Source: JADHLJ01 sp038116915 | GTDB lineage: Bacteria > Pseudomonadota > Alphaproteobacteria > Thalassobaculales > Thalassobaculaceae | Length of the DNA stretch: 64,000 bases | Assembly: GCA_038116915.1 (NCBI GenBank) | Contig: JAYOEU010000003.1 | Coordinates: 1 to 64,000, forward strand | Direction of reading: 5' to 3' | Translations under genes and position numbers: made by a program | Notes under the pieces: generated by a model | The model's input: only the letters and a program-made list of their open reading frames with translations | What the model was told of the DNA's origin: nothing | Databases searched by the model: none | In this document: positions 36,513-45,593 of the stretch, in pieces | Numbering within the stretch: the first letter of the stretch is position 1 | How the letters are laid out: every line of letters starts with the position of its first letter

Positions 36513-37415
36513 TCAGCCGATGTCCGACAGGCCGTCGGCGACCACCCGCTCATAAGGCATGTCCCGGCTGATCAGACCGCCGGAAATCAGCGCCGCCTTC
36601 AACCGCACGACCGGGGTCGGCGGCAGCGCCGTGGTGCGGGTCCAAACGCCGGTATCCCGGTAGCGGTTTACGATCCGGGCGAGGGCCTCTTGGCTTAGGT
36701 TCGGAAAATATCCGGCCACCGCGGAAGCGATCGCTTCCGCGGTCTCGGAGAAGAGCGCGGTCTGGGTCTTCGCCATCGCCCGGGTCATGGCAAGGCAGGT
36801 CTCGCGGTTTTCGTCGGCGAACTGACGGGTGGTGTAGAACGTGGTGTAGGCCGTCGCCCCGCGCTCGGCGAAGGCGTGCCAGAAATGCCCGTCGCCGGAC
36901 GCCAGCAGATCATCGGTATAGGGCTCGAACACCTGTATGACATCGATCTCGCCGGCGCGCAGGGCGGTGGCATTTTCAGCCATGGTGTTGCCCGCGACCC
37001 GGTTCAGCCGCGCCGGGTCGAGGCCGGCGCGCTGAAGATCATCCTGAAAACACATCCAGGGTGTCGGCACCTCACTGACCGTGCCGACGCGAAGATCCTT
37101 GAGATCGGCGAACCGGAACCGGGGGTTCGGCTCGCGTCCGACCAGGCTGAACGGCTCCCGTCCAACCACCATGCAAAAGCAGACCAGCGGGCAGTCGGGG
37201 TCGCGGTCGTGATGCAGCATCACCCGCATCGGGCCGCCCCAGGAGACGTCCGCCTCGCCTTCCAGCAAGGCCTCGGCGGTGCGGTGAGTGGCGGGAGAGG
37301 TGCGGATTTCGACATCCACGCCCTCGGCGGCGAAGGCTTTCCGCGCATCGGCGAGGTAATACGGGATATAGGCCGCCGCCCGCATGTTCTCGTAGAGGAT
37401 GATCGCTCTGCTCAT
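36513..37415 (-). CDS. NMT1/THI5-like (SsuA-type) substrate-binding protein without signal peptide
   Basis: A 300-residue protein with the periplasmic-binding fold of the nitrate/sulfonate/HMP-precursor group: IPYYLADARKAFAAEGVDVE is the first lobe, then DVSWGGPMRVM, LKDLRVGTVSEVPTPW, and an EIDVIQVFEPYTDDLL segment. It begins directly with the first beta strand (MSRAIILYENM), with no signal peptide or lipobox, and no ABC permease or ATPase gene is nearby. It overlaps the phosphodiesterase-like gene by ATGA. It could be a cytoplasmic binding protein or an enzyme. It lacks the CCCFC motif of yeast Thi5, so I do not assign thiamine synthesis. Confidence 0.82.
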   Translation of the reverse strand: MSRAIILYENMRAAAYIPYYLADARKAFAAEGVDVEIRTSPATHRTAEALLEGEADVSWGGPMRVMLHHDRDPDCPLVCFCMVVGREPFSLVGREPNPRFRFADLKDLRVGTVSEVPTPWMCFQDDLQRAGLDPARLNRVAGNTMAENATALRAGEIDVIQVFEPYTDDLLASGDGHFWHAFAERGATAYTTFYTTRQFADENRETCLAMTRAMAKTQTALFSETAEAIASAVAGYFPNLSQEALARIVNRYRDTGVWTRTTALPPTPVVRLKAALISGGLISRDMPYERVVADGLSDIG

Positions 37416-38902
37416 GATGTGCGCTTCCCGCCCCGGAAATAGGCGGCCTTGGCGCCCTCGACATCGCCGACCGTCATCTCCTGGGCATAGCCGCCGCCGG
37501 CGGCATGCTCGGTCCGCTCCCGCCAGGCGGGCACCGGACCACCGTCGAGATAGGCCTCGGCCAGCGGCCGGCCCATGGCTGTGTCCGGCGGTTCGATATC
37601 CAGGCCGCGCAGCATGGTGGGCATGATGTCGACGATGCCGGTCGGCACCTCGAACGTGGTTTCCCGATGCATGCGGTCGCCGCCGATCACCATCAGATTG
37701 TTGATCTCGGTCTTCTGCAGCCCGCCATGCATGCCGCCGCCAAGCGGGATGTCGCCATTGTCGGCGATGCAGAGGCCCGGATAGCCGAACTCGTTCACCC
37801 CGTCGGAGGACCGCATTGTGTAATTGATGTCCGGCGAGCGCTCGTTGAGACTGTTGATCAGGCCCATGGACAACGCGCCGTCGCCGCTGCTGCGGGTGAA
37901 GGTGAGGCCGCACCAGTCCTGTTCCTGTAGAAAGCCGAGAACCTTGCGAACCAGCGCCGGATCCCGGTCGCGAACGGTGATCTGCCCCGATGAGCTACGC
38001 TTCACGGCCACGTCCACACCCTCGCCGATCGCCTTGCCGGCCTTGAAACCGGCGGCATTGAGGGCGTCGATCACGTTCACCTGGCGGGTGACGGTGATCT
38101 GGGCATGGTCCGAGGCGGCGATGATCTGCCACCCGGCGGCTCTGCCTTCAGCTTCCCACCAGTCGAGAATGCGCCCGAAACCGGCATCGACGCCGCGCAC
38201 CGCGATATCGCTTTCGGGCGAACCGATGCCCTTGTAGTGGTAGGAGAGATCCGGCTCGTTGTACCAGATCACCTGAATATCGGCGTCATGGTCGGGAATC
38301 ATGTGCTCCAGGAGAACCCTGGTCGCATAATCGGCGACGGCGGTGTTCGGCAGGGTTTGTTCCGGCACCGGGCCGAAGCGTCTGATGATGCCGTCGAAAT
38401 CGGCGGCGGGACTTGAGACATCGGCTCCCCAAATGGAGAAGACCGGCTGGCCGAGCGCCGCGGCGTCGATGTTCAGCAGTCTGGCATTGCCGATCTTGCC
38501 GGTCGTCAGTACTGCGTATTTGCGGTCGGCGCGGGCCATGATCTCGCCCAGGTTCTCCGCCTTCTGCAAACGGCCGTAGATCCCAGCCGCCGTGGTCATG
38601 CGCGGCGTATCGGAGGTATCCATCGGCCCGTCATAGCCCAGCGCCGGATCATAGAAGGCATTCGCCATGATCCCATGGCCGGCCCCGGCATTCGCGCCCG
38701 CGGCGAGGCTGGCGCCGCCGCAGAACGCGCCGGTGACGAAGCTCGACACCTGGACCCGGGTTTCGGACGGAAAGGCCGAGCTGCTGTTCGGAAAATCGCA
38801 CCAGGCGCCACGGAAGCGGTGAAGATTGGGCATCAGGTCAGGCCGGATCATGTCCCGGCGCAGACCGTCGAACAGGACGAACAGGAATCTCGTGCGCGGC
38901 AT
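37412..38902 (-). CDS. Alkaline phosphatase superfamily / type I phosphodiesterase-like protein
   Basis: A 496-residue metal-dependent hydrolase of the nucleotide pyrophosphatase/phosphodiesterase type. It opens with FLFVLFDGLRRDMIRPD (first metal Asp), has FPSETRVQVSSFVTGAF with the nucleophile Thr/Ser region, then a DAGFGRILDWW stretch, ASDHAQITV (Asp-His metal pair) and GGGMHGGLQKTE near the end. The start is the ATG at 38902, which has a CGGAG ribosome binding site; an upstream ATG at 38920 has none. It is the first gene of the operon with the binding-protein-like and oxygenase genes. Confidence 0.9.
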   Translation of the reverse strand: MPRTRFLFVLFDGLRRDMIRPDLMPNLHRFRGAWCDFPNSSSAFPSETRVQVSSFVTGAFCGGASLAAGANAGAGHGIMANAFYDPALGYDGPMDTSDTPRMTTAAGIYGRLQKAENLGEIMARADRKYAVLTTGKIGNARLLNIDAAALGQPVFSIWGADVSSPAADFDGIIRRFGPVPEQTLPNTAVADYATRVLLEHMIPDHDADIQVIWYNEPDLSYHYKGIGSPESDIAVRGVDAGFGRILDWWEAEGRAAGWQIIAASDHAQITVTRQVNVIDALNAAGFKAGKAIGEGVDVAVKRSSSGQITVRDRDPALVRKVLGFLQEQDWCGLTFTRSSGDGALSMGLINSLNERSPDINYTMRSSDGVNEFGYPGLCIADNGDIPLGGGMHGGLQKTEINNLMVIGGDRMHRETTFEVPTGIVDIMPTMLRGLDIEPPDTAMGRPLAEAYLDGGPVPAWRERTEHAAGGGYAQEMTVGDVEGAKAAYFRGGKRTS

Positions 38903-39002
38903 GGGGTGGCTCCGGGGCATTCGGAAAATGGATTCCCACTATGGCGAGCCTCTTGCGGTGTGAAAAGGGCCGGCAACGCGTCGCATGCCCGAAAAGACGG
39001 AT

Positions 39003-40457
39003 CTACGCGGCAATCCTGATCGGGGCCGGCGGCTTTCCAGCGCGGTGGCGTTCCGCCATCTCCGCAAAACCGGTTTCCAATGCACGGACATAGCGGTCGC
39101 GGTCGAATAGCGGCGCCGAGGTGCGGGCGGCGCGCAGGCGCTGGCGTATCCGGCCCAGCGCGCCGGGCGTCGTGCAGAGCGTGATTGCCTTGGCAATGAA
39201 CGCCTCCCAGTCCGGCGTGACGAGGTCGAGCATTCCGGCGGCGCCGAGGACGCTTGCCGCGACCCGGGACGCGAAGGCATCGCCGGTACGGGTGACCAGC
39301 GGGCAGGCGCGGTACATCAGCTCGGCCGCGGTCGAATGCGAGGTATGGGGAAACGTGTCGAGATACAGATCGGCAAGCGGCAGGCGTGCCAGGTGATCGC
39401 CGTGCTCGGGGTGGAACCGGGCGAAGATCAGCCGGTCCGGCGCCACGCCGCGCCTCTCGGCGGCGGCGCGCAGGGCCTCGGCGCGGGATGCCGGTCCGCC
39501 GGGCAGCCAGAGGACCGCATCGGGCACCGCCCGCAGGATCCGGCACCAGGCGCCGAAGGCCTCGGGCGTGATCTTGTAGGCGGTGTGGAAGGCGGCGAGC
39601 ACAAGCCGGCCGCTGGGCAGTCCCTCGTCCGCGCGGGTTGGCGTCGGTGCCGGCCGGCCTTCGGTCGGAGGCGGAAGATAGCAGTCCGGCATCCAGACGA
39701 TGGGCTCGGTATAGGCGGTTTCGGTGCCCGGCCGGATCGTGTTGCGGTCGTTGATCAGATAGTCATGCAGGCCGCCGCCGGTCCCCGGATACCCGAGAAA
39801 ATTGACCAGGACCGGCGCGGGACGATGGGCGATGATGTTCGGATGACCCTGGGCATAGCCGTCAAGGTCTACCAGGATGTCGATCTCGTCGGATCGGATG
39901 CGTGCGCTGATTTCATCCTCGCTCGCCGCGCCGAGGGGACGGAAATGCTCCACGCAGGCGGCGACCCGGCGGTAGATTTCATGCGCTCCATGATCCTTGC
40001 TGGCATAGGCGAAGACCTCGAACCGCGCGCGGTCGTGCCGTTCCAGAACCTCGACGATGCAGCGCCCGACGGGATGTTCGCCGAAATGCGGTGAGAGATA
40101 TCCGAGCCTGATCCGCTTTCCGGCACCGGACATTCCGGAAGCATCCCTTCCAGGCGGGCGTGTTGCCTTGAGATGAGCCTGGGCGATCGCGCGGGCCGCC
40201 CGAAGCTGCACGGCGGGATCATCGCTCCATGCCAGCGTGAATGCCGGTTGCGGGTCCGCAAGACCGGCGGCGAGCAGAACGCCGTGAGCGCGGGAGAGCC
40301 ACACGAGATCACCGTCCCAGTCGCAGGCCTGGCGGCGGCACCACATCAGGCCCAATAAAGCTTCGCCGGTCTCCGGCGCGAGGACGAGGGCTCGGCGGAA
40401 ATGGTCCGTTGCCTCATCATTGCGCCAAAGCCCCCGCAAGGTGAAGCCGGCCAAGGT
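39003..40457 (-). CDS. TPR/O-GlcNAc transferase-like glycosyltransferase (GT41), C-terminal part beside gap
   Basis: About 485 residues that run into the assembly gap on the N-terminal side. The first 60 residues are TPR helices (WRNDEATDHFRRALVLAPE). The remainder is the SPINDLY/OGT catalytic region: RLGYLSPHFGEHPVG, DILVDLDGYAQGHPN, PVLVNFLGYPGT, then PTRADEGLPSGRLVLAAFH, FARFHPEHGDHLARL, and DLYLDTFPHTSHSTAAELMYRACPLVTRTGDAFASRVAAS with the UDP-binding Lys/His/Thr region. It probably glycosylates proteins, commonly flagellin or other surface proteins in bacteria. It belongs with the N-terminal part at 40558-41191. Confidence 0.92.
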   Translation of the reverse strand, partial: TLAGFTLRGLWRNDEATDHFRRALVLAPETGEALLGLMWCRRQACDWDGDLVWLSRAHGVLLAAGLADPQPAFTLAWSDDPAVQLRAARAIAQAHLKATRPPGRDASGMSGAGKRIRLGYLSPHFGEHPVGRCIVEVLERHDRARFEVFAYASKDHGAHEIYRRVAACVEHFRPLGAASEDEISARIRSDEIDILVDLDGYAQGHPNIIAHRPAPVLVNFLGYPGTGGGLHDYLINDRNTIRPGTETAYTEPIVWMPDCYLPPPTEGRPAPTPTRADEGLPSGRLVLAAFHTAYKITPEAFGAWCRILRAVPDAVLWLPGGPASRAEALRAAAERRGVAPDRLIFARFHPEHGDHLARLPLADLYLDTFPHTSHSTAAELMYRACPLVTRTGDAFASRVAASVLGAAGMLDLVTPDWEAFIAKAITLCTTPGALGRIRQRLRAARTSAPLFDRDRYVRALETGFAEMAERHRAGKPPAPIRIAA

Positions 40458-40557
40458 NNNNNNNNNNNNNNNNNNNNNNNNNNNNNNNNNNNNNNNNNNN
40501 NNNNNNNNNNNNNNNNNNNNNNNNNNNNNNNNNNNNNNNNNNNNNNNNNNNNNNNNN
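40458..40557. other. Assembly gap of exactly 100 N
   Basis: One hundred N, the standard filler for a gap of unknown length. The seven bases on its left (40451-40457, CCAAGGT) are repeated as the first seven on its right (40558-40564), so the true gap may be a collapsed overlap rather than missing DNA. Confidence 0.99.
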
Positions 40558-41191
40558 CCAAGGTCCTTAAACGGGGGCTTTCCCTCGCGCGGAGCGCCCG
40601 GGTCAGGAGCTTCAATGCCGTGGCGTGATCATTGCGCGCGCCGAAATGCCGGACCGCTTTTTCGGCGGTCGCGATGGCGCCGGGGTCTGCCGCGCAAGCG
40701 CGTCTCAGGAAATCTTCCGTCTCGCGGGCGGACGTGCCGCTAAGTTCCGCATAGCTCTCCAGAAACGCAGCGGTGCCGGGGCTGAGGAGCAGCGCGCGCC
40801 GTCCCGCCCGCCGCGCCGTGTTCGTTCGGCCTTCATCATTCGCATGCAGCGCCGATGCGTGCCAGGATTCGGCCTGCGTCGGGTCGATGACGCACAGCAG
40901 GCGGTGTCTGCGGAACGCCGGAGCCCGTTCAGCCGATCTCCGTTCGACCACCGTGAGATTGACCCATGGCGCTCGGCTCGACGGCGCGACGATCACCGCG
41001 CGCCGCAGATGTATCGTCGCGGCATCGACGTTTCCGTTCGCGTTCAGGATCAGCCCGGACAGTTGATGCGCGGCGCCGGCGATCTCGAGCGGACCATGGA
41101 ACAGCGGCCGGCAGGCTTCCAGGGCCTCCCGATGCCGTCCCGTCTGGAACAGGGCTGCCGCCGCTTTCAGGGATTTCTTTGGGTCCGGCAT
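40558..41191 (-). CDS. TPR/O-GlcNAc transferase-like glycosyltransferase, N-terminal TPR part beside gap
   Basis: About 211 residues from the ATG at 41191 to the gap. This is a chain of TPR-like helix pairs: KSLKAAAALFQTGRHREALEACRPL, then LNANGNVDAATIHLRRAVIVAPSS, and further repeats to ARNDHATALKLLTRALRARE. The repeats lead straight into those on the other side of the gap, so this is the first part of the same gene. The two halves read in different frames as written only because the number of N is arbitrary. It is divergent from hemF with 167 bases between. Confidence 0.85.
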
Positions 41192-41358
41192 GGGCTCGGC
41201 GTTTTGTGGCTGATGGGGCGCAAGATGTGTAACACCATGCCGCCCCTGCGTCCCCGGCAAACATGCGCGGGACGCGGTGTGATGTCGCGGGTAAGGTGGG
41301 CGGCCTTGCCTTGACCGGCGATCCACGCCAGTACTTTCGGCCAGCAGGGGAGCCCAGC

Positions 41359-42222
41359 ATGTATGTATCGACGGAGAGCCAGAAGGAACAGGCGACACTC
41401 TGGTTCGAATCCCTGAGGGACCGGATCTGCGGCGCGTTCGAGGCTCTGGAGCGGGACTATGCCGGCCCGTTTCGGGATCGCGAACCCGGCCGTTTCAAAC
41501 GCAAGACGTGGAGCCGCGAGGGTGGCGGCGGCGGGGTCATGTCGATCATGCAGGGCCGGGTCTTCGAAAAGGTCGGGGTCAACGTCTCCACGGTTTCGGG
41601 CGAGTTTTCCGAGGATTTCCGCAAGCAGATTCCGGGCGCGCAGGAGGATCCCCGCTTTTGGGCAACGGGCATCTCGCTGGTCGCGCACTTGCAGTCCCCG
41701 AAAGTGCCGGCGGTTCATATGAACACCCGTCACATCACCACCACCAAGTCCTGGTTCGGCGGTGGCGCGGATCTGACGCCGATGGTGCCGGACGACACGG
41801 ACACCGAGACCTTTCACGCCGCGCTCAAGGCGGCCTGCGACGCCCATGATCCGGACTATTACCCGCGCTACAAGAAATGGTGCGACGAGTACTTCTTCTT
41901 GCCGCATCGCGACGAGCCGCGCGGGATCGGCGGAATTTTCTACGACCAGCTCGATGGGGATTACGCGCGGGACATGGCCTTCACCACGGATGTCGGCGAG
42001 GCGTTCCTGGGTGTTTATCCTCGGATCGTCAGGCGGCATATGAACGAAAGCTGGACCGAGGCCGAGCGCCAACACCAGTTGGTCAGGCGCGGCCGCTATG
42101 TCGAGTTCAATCTGATCTACGACCGGGGAACCCTGTTCGGCCTCAAGACCGGCGGCAATACCGAGGCGATCCTGATGAGCCTGCCGCCCCAGGTGATTTG
42201 GCCGGCCCCCGACATGGACTGA
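41359..42222 (+). CDS. hemF: Oxygen-dependent coproporphyrinogen III oxidase
   Basis: A 287-residue HemF, converting coproporphyrinogen III to protoporphyrinogen IX with O2 in haem synthesis. Family blocks are exact: FKRKTWSREGGGGGVMSI, GVNVSTVSGEF, FWATGISLVAHLQSPKVPAVHMN, WFGGGADLTPM, EARF-equivalent DEYFFLPHRDEPRGIGGIF, and RRGRYVEFNLIYDRGT near the C-terminus. The ATG at 41359 has AGGGGAG upstream. The gene stands alone, convergent with the hydratase gene. Confidence 0.98.
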   Translation: MYVSTESQKEQATLWFESLRDRICGAFEALERDYAGPFRDREPGRFKRKTWSREGGGGGVMSIMQGRVFEKVGVNVSTVSGEFSEDFRKQIPGAQEDPRFWATGISLVAHLQSPKVPAVHMNTRHITTTKSWFGGGADLTPMVPDDTDTETFHAALKAACDAHDPDYYPRYKKWCDEYFFLPHRDEPRGIGGIFYDQLDGDYARDMAFTTDVGEAFLGVYPRIVRRHMNESWTEAERQHQLVRRGRYVEFNLIYDRGTLFGLKTGGNTEAILMSLPPQVIWPAPDMD

Positions 42223-42234
42223 CCCGGACCTGCA

Positions 42235-43002
42235 TTAACCGAAGGTGATCGACGCGGAGCCGAGGCCCGGATAGTCGGCGCGGACGGTCATGCCGGGGCT
42301 CGCGAAATCGACGCCGTTCCAGGAGCCCGTGGTGATGACGTCGCCGGCCTTGAGGCCGCGGCCAGCCAAGACCGGCGCGCGGGTGCCGACATGGCTCGCA
42401 AGCCAGGCGATCAGGGCGAAGGGATCACCGCCGGGAAAGCCCTTGTCCGCCGGCTTGACCGCACCGCCCAGGGCGAGGGTCGCGGTCAGGGCGCCAAGCG
42501 TCGCCTGGTCCGGCAGTGGGACTTCCGCGCCCACGACCAGGGCGTGATTGGACTGATTGTCGGCGAGTGCCCAGCACTTGTCCTTGACCGGCCATCCGGC
42601 ATAGCGCGTCTCCACCACCTCGATGGCGACCATGGCCGTGGCGACGGCGGCCCTGGCCTGGGCGCCGGTATACGGCCCGCCACCCGGCGGCAGATCGCGG
42701 GCGAGCCGGAAGGCGACCTCGCACTCCACCGCTTTCAGACGCAGGGAGTTGGGGAAGCTCGCGGGCGAGGTCAGGAGGCGCGATGCAAGGATCGGAGCGC
42801 AGGTTTCCGGAAAATCCGGGGCGGCGGGCCCGACCTTCCAGGCGCCGACAGGCTCTCCCGACAGCAGCACCGCCGCATCCTGAATGGCATAGGCCGCCGC
42901 GACATTGTCCGGCGCACTTCCATCCGGGAAGTTTTCGAGGGCGGCATTCTTGGCGCGGGCGTCGATCAAGGCGCGCGCGGCGGTTTCAGCGGTACTTGTC
43001 AT
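42235..43002 (-). CDS. 2-keto-4-pentenoate hydratase/fumarylacetoacetate hydrolase family protein
   Basis: A 255-residue MhpD-like protein. The core includes WKVGPAAPDF, VECEVAFRLARDLPPGGG (acidic metal ligands), AIEVVETRYAGW and, near the end, ITTGSWNGVDFASPGM, the usual FAH-superfamily strand arrangement. It probably hydrates a 2-oxo-enoate or decarboxylates a related acid with Mg2+. It overlaps cca by ATGA and is the last gene of the DUF1285-NUDIX-cca run. Substrate unknown. Confidence 0.9.
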   Translation of the reverse strand: MTSTAETAARALIDARAKNAALENFPDGSAPDNVAAAYAIQDAAVLLSGEPVGAWKVGPAAPDFPETCAPILASRLLTSPASFPNSLRLKAVECEVAFRLARDLPPGGGPYTGAQARAAVATAMVAIEVVETRYAGWPVKDKCWALADNQSNHALVVGAEVPLPDQATLGALTATLALGGAVKPADKGFPGGDPFALIAWLASHVGTRAPVLAGRGLKAGDVITTGSWNGVDFASPGMTVRADYPGLGSASITFG

Positions 43003-44231
43003 GTCTCGTCCCCCTCAATGTCGATTGCCTGGCGTGCCCAGGCGAGGCATCGGGCCCGATCGCCGCGCATGCCGTCCGCGATCCATTTTTCCTCAATCTC
43101 GGCCAGGATCCTACCGACGCGTCGGCCGGGGGCAAGACCTAGTTTGATAAGGTCCGCGCCCCGCATCGGAAACCGCGGCGCGGACCAGGTTCCGACAACA
43201 TCGAGAGCGCCGGACACCTCTGTTGCCGCCAGTTCCTCAATGGCCCCCGTCACCAGAACCGCATCGGTGAAACGCTCCGGTCCGAGACGGTAAAGCCATG
43301 CCCGCAGAGCATGCGGCGGCGCCGAGACCTGAAGGCGGTTTTCCATCATCGCGGTGAGCCGGTCCCGGTCCGCGTTGGAGAATCGGAGCCGCTCGAGCGC
43401 GCCGTCGGCCCTCGGGCGCAGAAAGACGGCAAGACGGCGCAGCGGATCGGCGCGGCTGGCGGGTCCTTCGTCCTCCAGGGCGATAAGCCGCTCCAGCGCG
43501 GCGATGTCGGGTGTTTCGGAGAACAAGGGCGACAGGATCCCCGCATCCGTCATCGCCCGCGCCGCCGGGCCTGCTCCCGGCGCGGCGAGAAGCTTCAAGA
43601 GTTCGCTTCGCACCCGCTCTCCGGACAGCCTTGCCTGGAGGCTCGCACCGGCCCGGCAGGCGTCCAGCCCCGTCGGATCAAGCGCCTGCCTGCCATATTG
43701 CGCATAAAACCGGAAGAAGCGCAGGATGCGCAACGCGTCTTCGGCGATGCGCTCGCGCGGATCGCCGACAAAACGGACGCGGCCCGCCCGGGCATCCCGC
43801 AATCCGTCCATGGGATCGGAAACCGCCCCATCCAAGTCCATGTAAAGCGCGTTCATGGTGAAGTCGCGCCGCGCCGCGTCCTCCGCCCAATCGTCGGTAT
43901 AGGCGACGACCGCATGCCGTCCGTCGGTCTCGACATCCCGCCTGAGGGTCGTTACCTCGAAATGGCGGCCCTGGTGAATGGCGGTGACCGTGCCGTGGGC
44001 GAGCCCGGTCGGTTTGACCGCAAAGCCGGCGGCTTCCAGAAGTCGCATGGATTCCTCTGGCGGATATATCGTCGCGATGTCCAGGTCCGTGGTCGGCACG
44101 ACCAAGACCGCGTTGCGCACGCACCCGCCGACGAACTTCGCTCCGCCGGATTGCGCCTTCAAGGCCTCCATCAGACGGCGGACCGGTGTCTCGGTCAGCC
44201 AATCGGGCCGGATCGTTTCAGCCGCTGGCAT
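42999..44231 (-). CDS. cca: CCA tRNA nucleotidyltransferase / poly(A) polymerase family protein
   Basis: A 410-residue class II nucleotidyltransferase. The head domain contains KFVGGCVRNAV and TTDLDIATIYPPEE (catalytic carboxylates Asp-x-Asp), then RRDVETDGRHAVVAYT and RRDFTMNALYMD. The neck contains EDALRILRFFRFYAQYG, the RNA- and nucleotide-selecting region. It adds or repairs the 3' CCA of tRNA. It overlaps NUDIX by 14 bases upstream and the hydratase by 4 downstream, so it lies in a tight operon. Confidence 0.95.
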   Translation of the reverse strand: MPAAETIRPDWLTETPVRRLMEALKAQSGGAKFVGGCVRNAVLVVPTTDLDIATIYPPEESMRLLEAAGFAVKPTGLAHGTVTAIHQGRHFEVTTLRRDVETDGRHAVVAYTDDWAEDAARRDFTMNALYMDLDGAVSDPMDGLRDARAGRVRFVGDPRERIAEDALRILRFFRFYAQYGRQALDPTGLDACRAGASLQARLSGERVRSELLKLLAAPGAGPAARAMTDAGILSPLFSETPDIAALERLIALEDEGPASRADPLRRLAVFLRPRADGALERLRFSNADRDRLTAMMENRLQVSAPPHALRAWLYRLGPERFTDAVLVTGAIEELAATEVSGALDVVGTWSAPRFPMRGADLIKLGLAPGRRVGRILAEIEEKWIADGMRGDRARCLAWARQAIDIEGDET

Positions 44232-44880
44232 CGGCTCCTTCGCCCGTCACGGCGAGCAGAAGCTCGGCGAGGTTGACCAGCATCCCGGCGGTCGCTCCCC
44301 AGATGTACTTGTCGGGATGCGGGAAAACGTAGAAATGCCGGATCATGTTCTGCCATTCCCGGCTATGGCGTTCGTGATTCGAGCGGTCCAGCACAAAGGA
44401 CAAAGGCACCTCGAACACCGAGGCCACCTCTACCGGATCGGGCGTCAATTCGAAGGGCGGACGCACCAGTCCGACGATGGGCGTGACCTCGAAGCCGGTG
44501 CGGGTGAAATAGGTGTCGAGGCGTCCGATGACTTCCACATGCCGGCGGTGCAGCCCGATTTCCTCCTCGGTCTCGCGTAGCGCCGTGTCGATGTGGTCGG
44601 CATCGCTGTCCTCGACGCGGCCGCCGGGAAAACTGACCTGGCCCGCATGATGCGGCAAGTCCGCGGAACGCTCGGTGAGCAGGATCGTCGGCTCTCCCTC
44701 GCGGCCGATAACCGGCACCAGAACCGCGGCGGGACGGTTTTTCTCCGGGATCGCCATTCCCGGATTGAGGCTGTGGTCGCCAAGCGGCGTCACGCTGGAG
44801 GAACGCCGTTTCGGCGGACCGTCGCCCGCCGCCGCGACCGCGCGGTTGAAGGCGTTACTGAAGTCCTCGAGAGTCAGCAT
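44218..44880 (-). CDS. CoA pyrophosphatase-like NUDIX hydrolase
   Basis: A 220-residue NUDIX protein. The NUDIX box is GGRVEDSDADHIDTALRE followed by TEEEIGL. Just before it is the CoA-specific extension LLTERSADLPHHAGQVSFPGG (UPF0035 motif), which points to coenzyme A or CoA-derivative pyrophosphate cleavage. The ATG at 44880 is chosen; it overlaps the DUF1285 gene by 7 bases. The product is cytoplasmic. Confidence 0.94.
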   Translation of the reverse strand: MLTLEDFSNAFNRAVAAAGDGPPKRRSSSVTPLGDHSLNPGMAIPEKNRPAAVLVPVIGREGEPTILLTERSADLPHHAGQVSFPGGRVEDSDADHIDTALRETEEEIGLHRRHVEVIGRLDTYFTRTGFEVTPIVGLVRPPFELTPDPVEVASVFEVPLSFVLDRSNHERHSREWQNMIRHFYVFPHPDKYIWGATAGMLVNLAELLLAVTGEGADASG

Positions 44881-45461
44881 TCGGGTTCGACCGGGCCCAG
44901 TGGAAAGAATTCGCCCTTGCTCCATACGCCGTACACCCTCTCCGCGCCAATCTCACGCTCTTTTGCGAGATCGGCCAATTCGTAAAAGACCGATCTGGTC
45001 AGCCGCGCCTCCAGTCGGTCGCGAACCAGGATATAGGGGCTCGGCTCTTCCGTGTCAGGGTCGATGACGATCCTGAGTGGGTGGTCGGGGCCGCACTCCA
45101 CCTCGGCATCCAGATTTGTCCTGAACCGCAGGACATCTCCTGACCCGTCGCCGACGCCGCCCGGGAGATGCGTCACCTCGACGGCCATGAAGGGTGCGTC
45201 GTCCACATCGATCAGCCCGCGCTCGACCGGCGTGACCAGCCAATAGCGTCCGTCATCCTCGCGGCGCAGCACGGTGGAGAACAGTTTGACCAGCGGCATC
45301 CGATTGATCGGGGTGCCCTGATAGAACCAGGTGCCGTCGCGCGCGATCCGCATTTGAAAATGCCGATTCGGGTTTGCCTCACGCAACTGAGACTTGCCCG
45401 AAACCGCGTCTGCTATACGCTCTAGACCGGAAGATGAAGATTGAGATTGCTTGTCGCCCAT
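44874..45461 (-). CDS. DUF1285 domain-containing protein
   Basis: A 195-residue protein of the DUF1285 family, a small beta-rich fold of unknown function. The conserved opening MRIARDGTWFYQGTPINRMPLVKLFSTVLRRE is at about residues 37-68, with YWLVTPVERG and the DAPFMAVEV strand after it. The C-terminus is acidic. It starts the minus-strand DUF1285-NUDIX-cca-hydratase operon and is divergent from moxR with 132 bases between, a common alphaproteobacterial layout. Confidence 0.93.
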   Translation of the reverse strand: MGDKQSQSSSSGLERIADAVSGKSQLREANPNRHFQMRIARDGTWFYQGTPINRMPLVKLFSTVLRREDDGRYWLVTPVERGLIDVDDAPFMAVEVTHLPGGVGDGSGDVLRFRTNLDAEVECGPDHPLRIVIDPDTEEPSPYILVRDRLEARLTRSVFYELADLAKEREIGAERVYGVWSKGEFFPLGPVEPEC

Positions 45462-45593
45462 GGCGGACCGATATCCTATTCTGGTTCCACTTCGCTCAAC
45501 GCCGTCTGAAACCCAGTGGATAGGTTCAGCTATCTGGTACCCATTGGCACCCTATGCCTGATCCCAACCACCAGCGCGAGAGAGTATACACCC

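Noticed and set aside
36513..37415. Thi5-type HMP-P synthase
   Set aside because: The fold is similar but the CCCFC motif of yeast Thi5 is absent and no thiamine gene is nearby.
37416..37913. Upstream extension of the binding-protein-like gene
   Set aside because: Lies in another frame of the phosphodiesterase-like gene and has Arg/His-rich translation. ATG at 37415 with ATGA overlap is the natural start.
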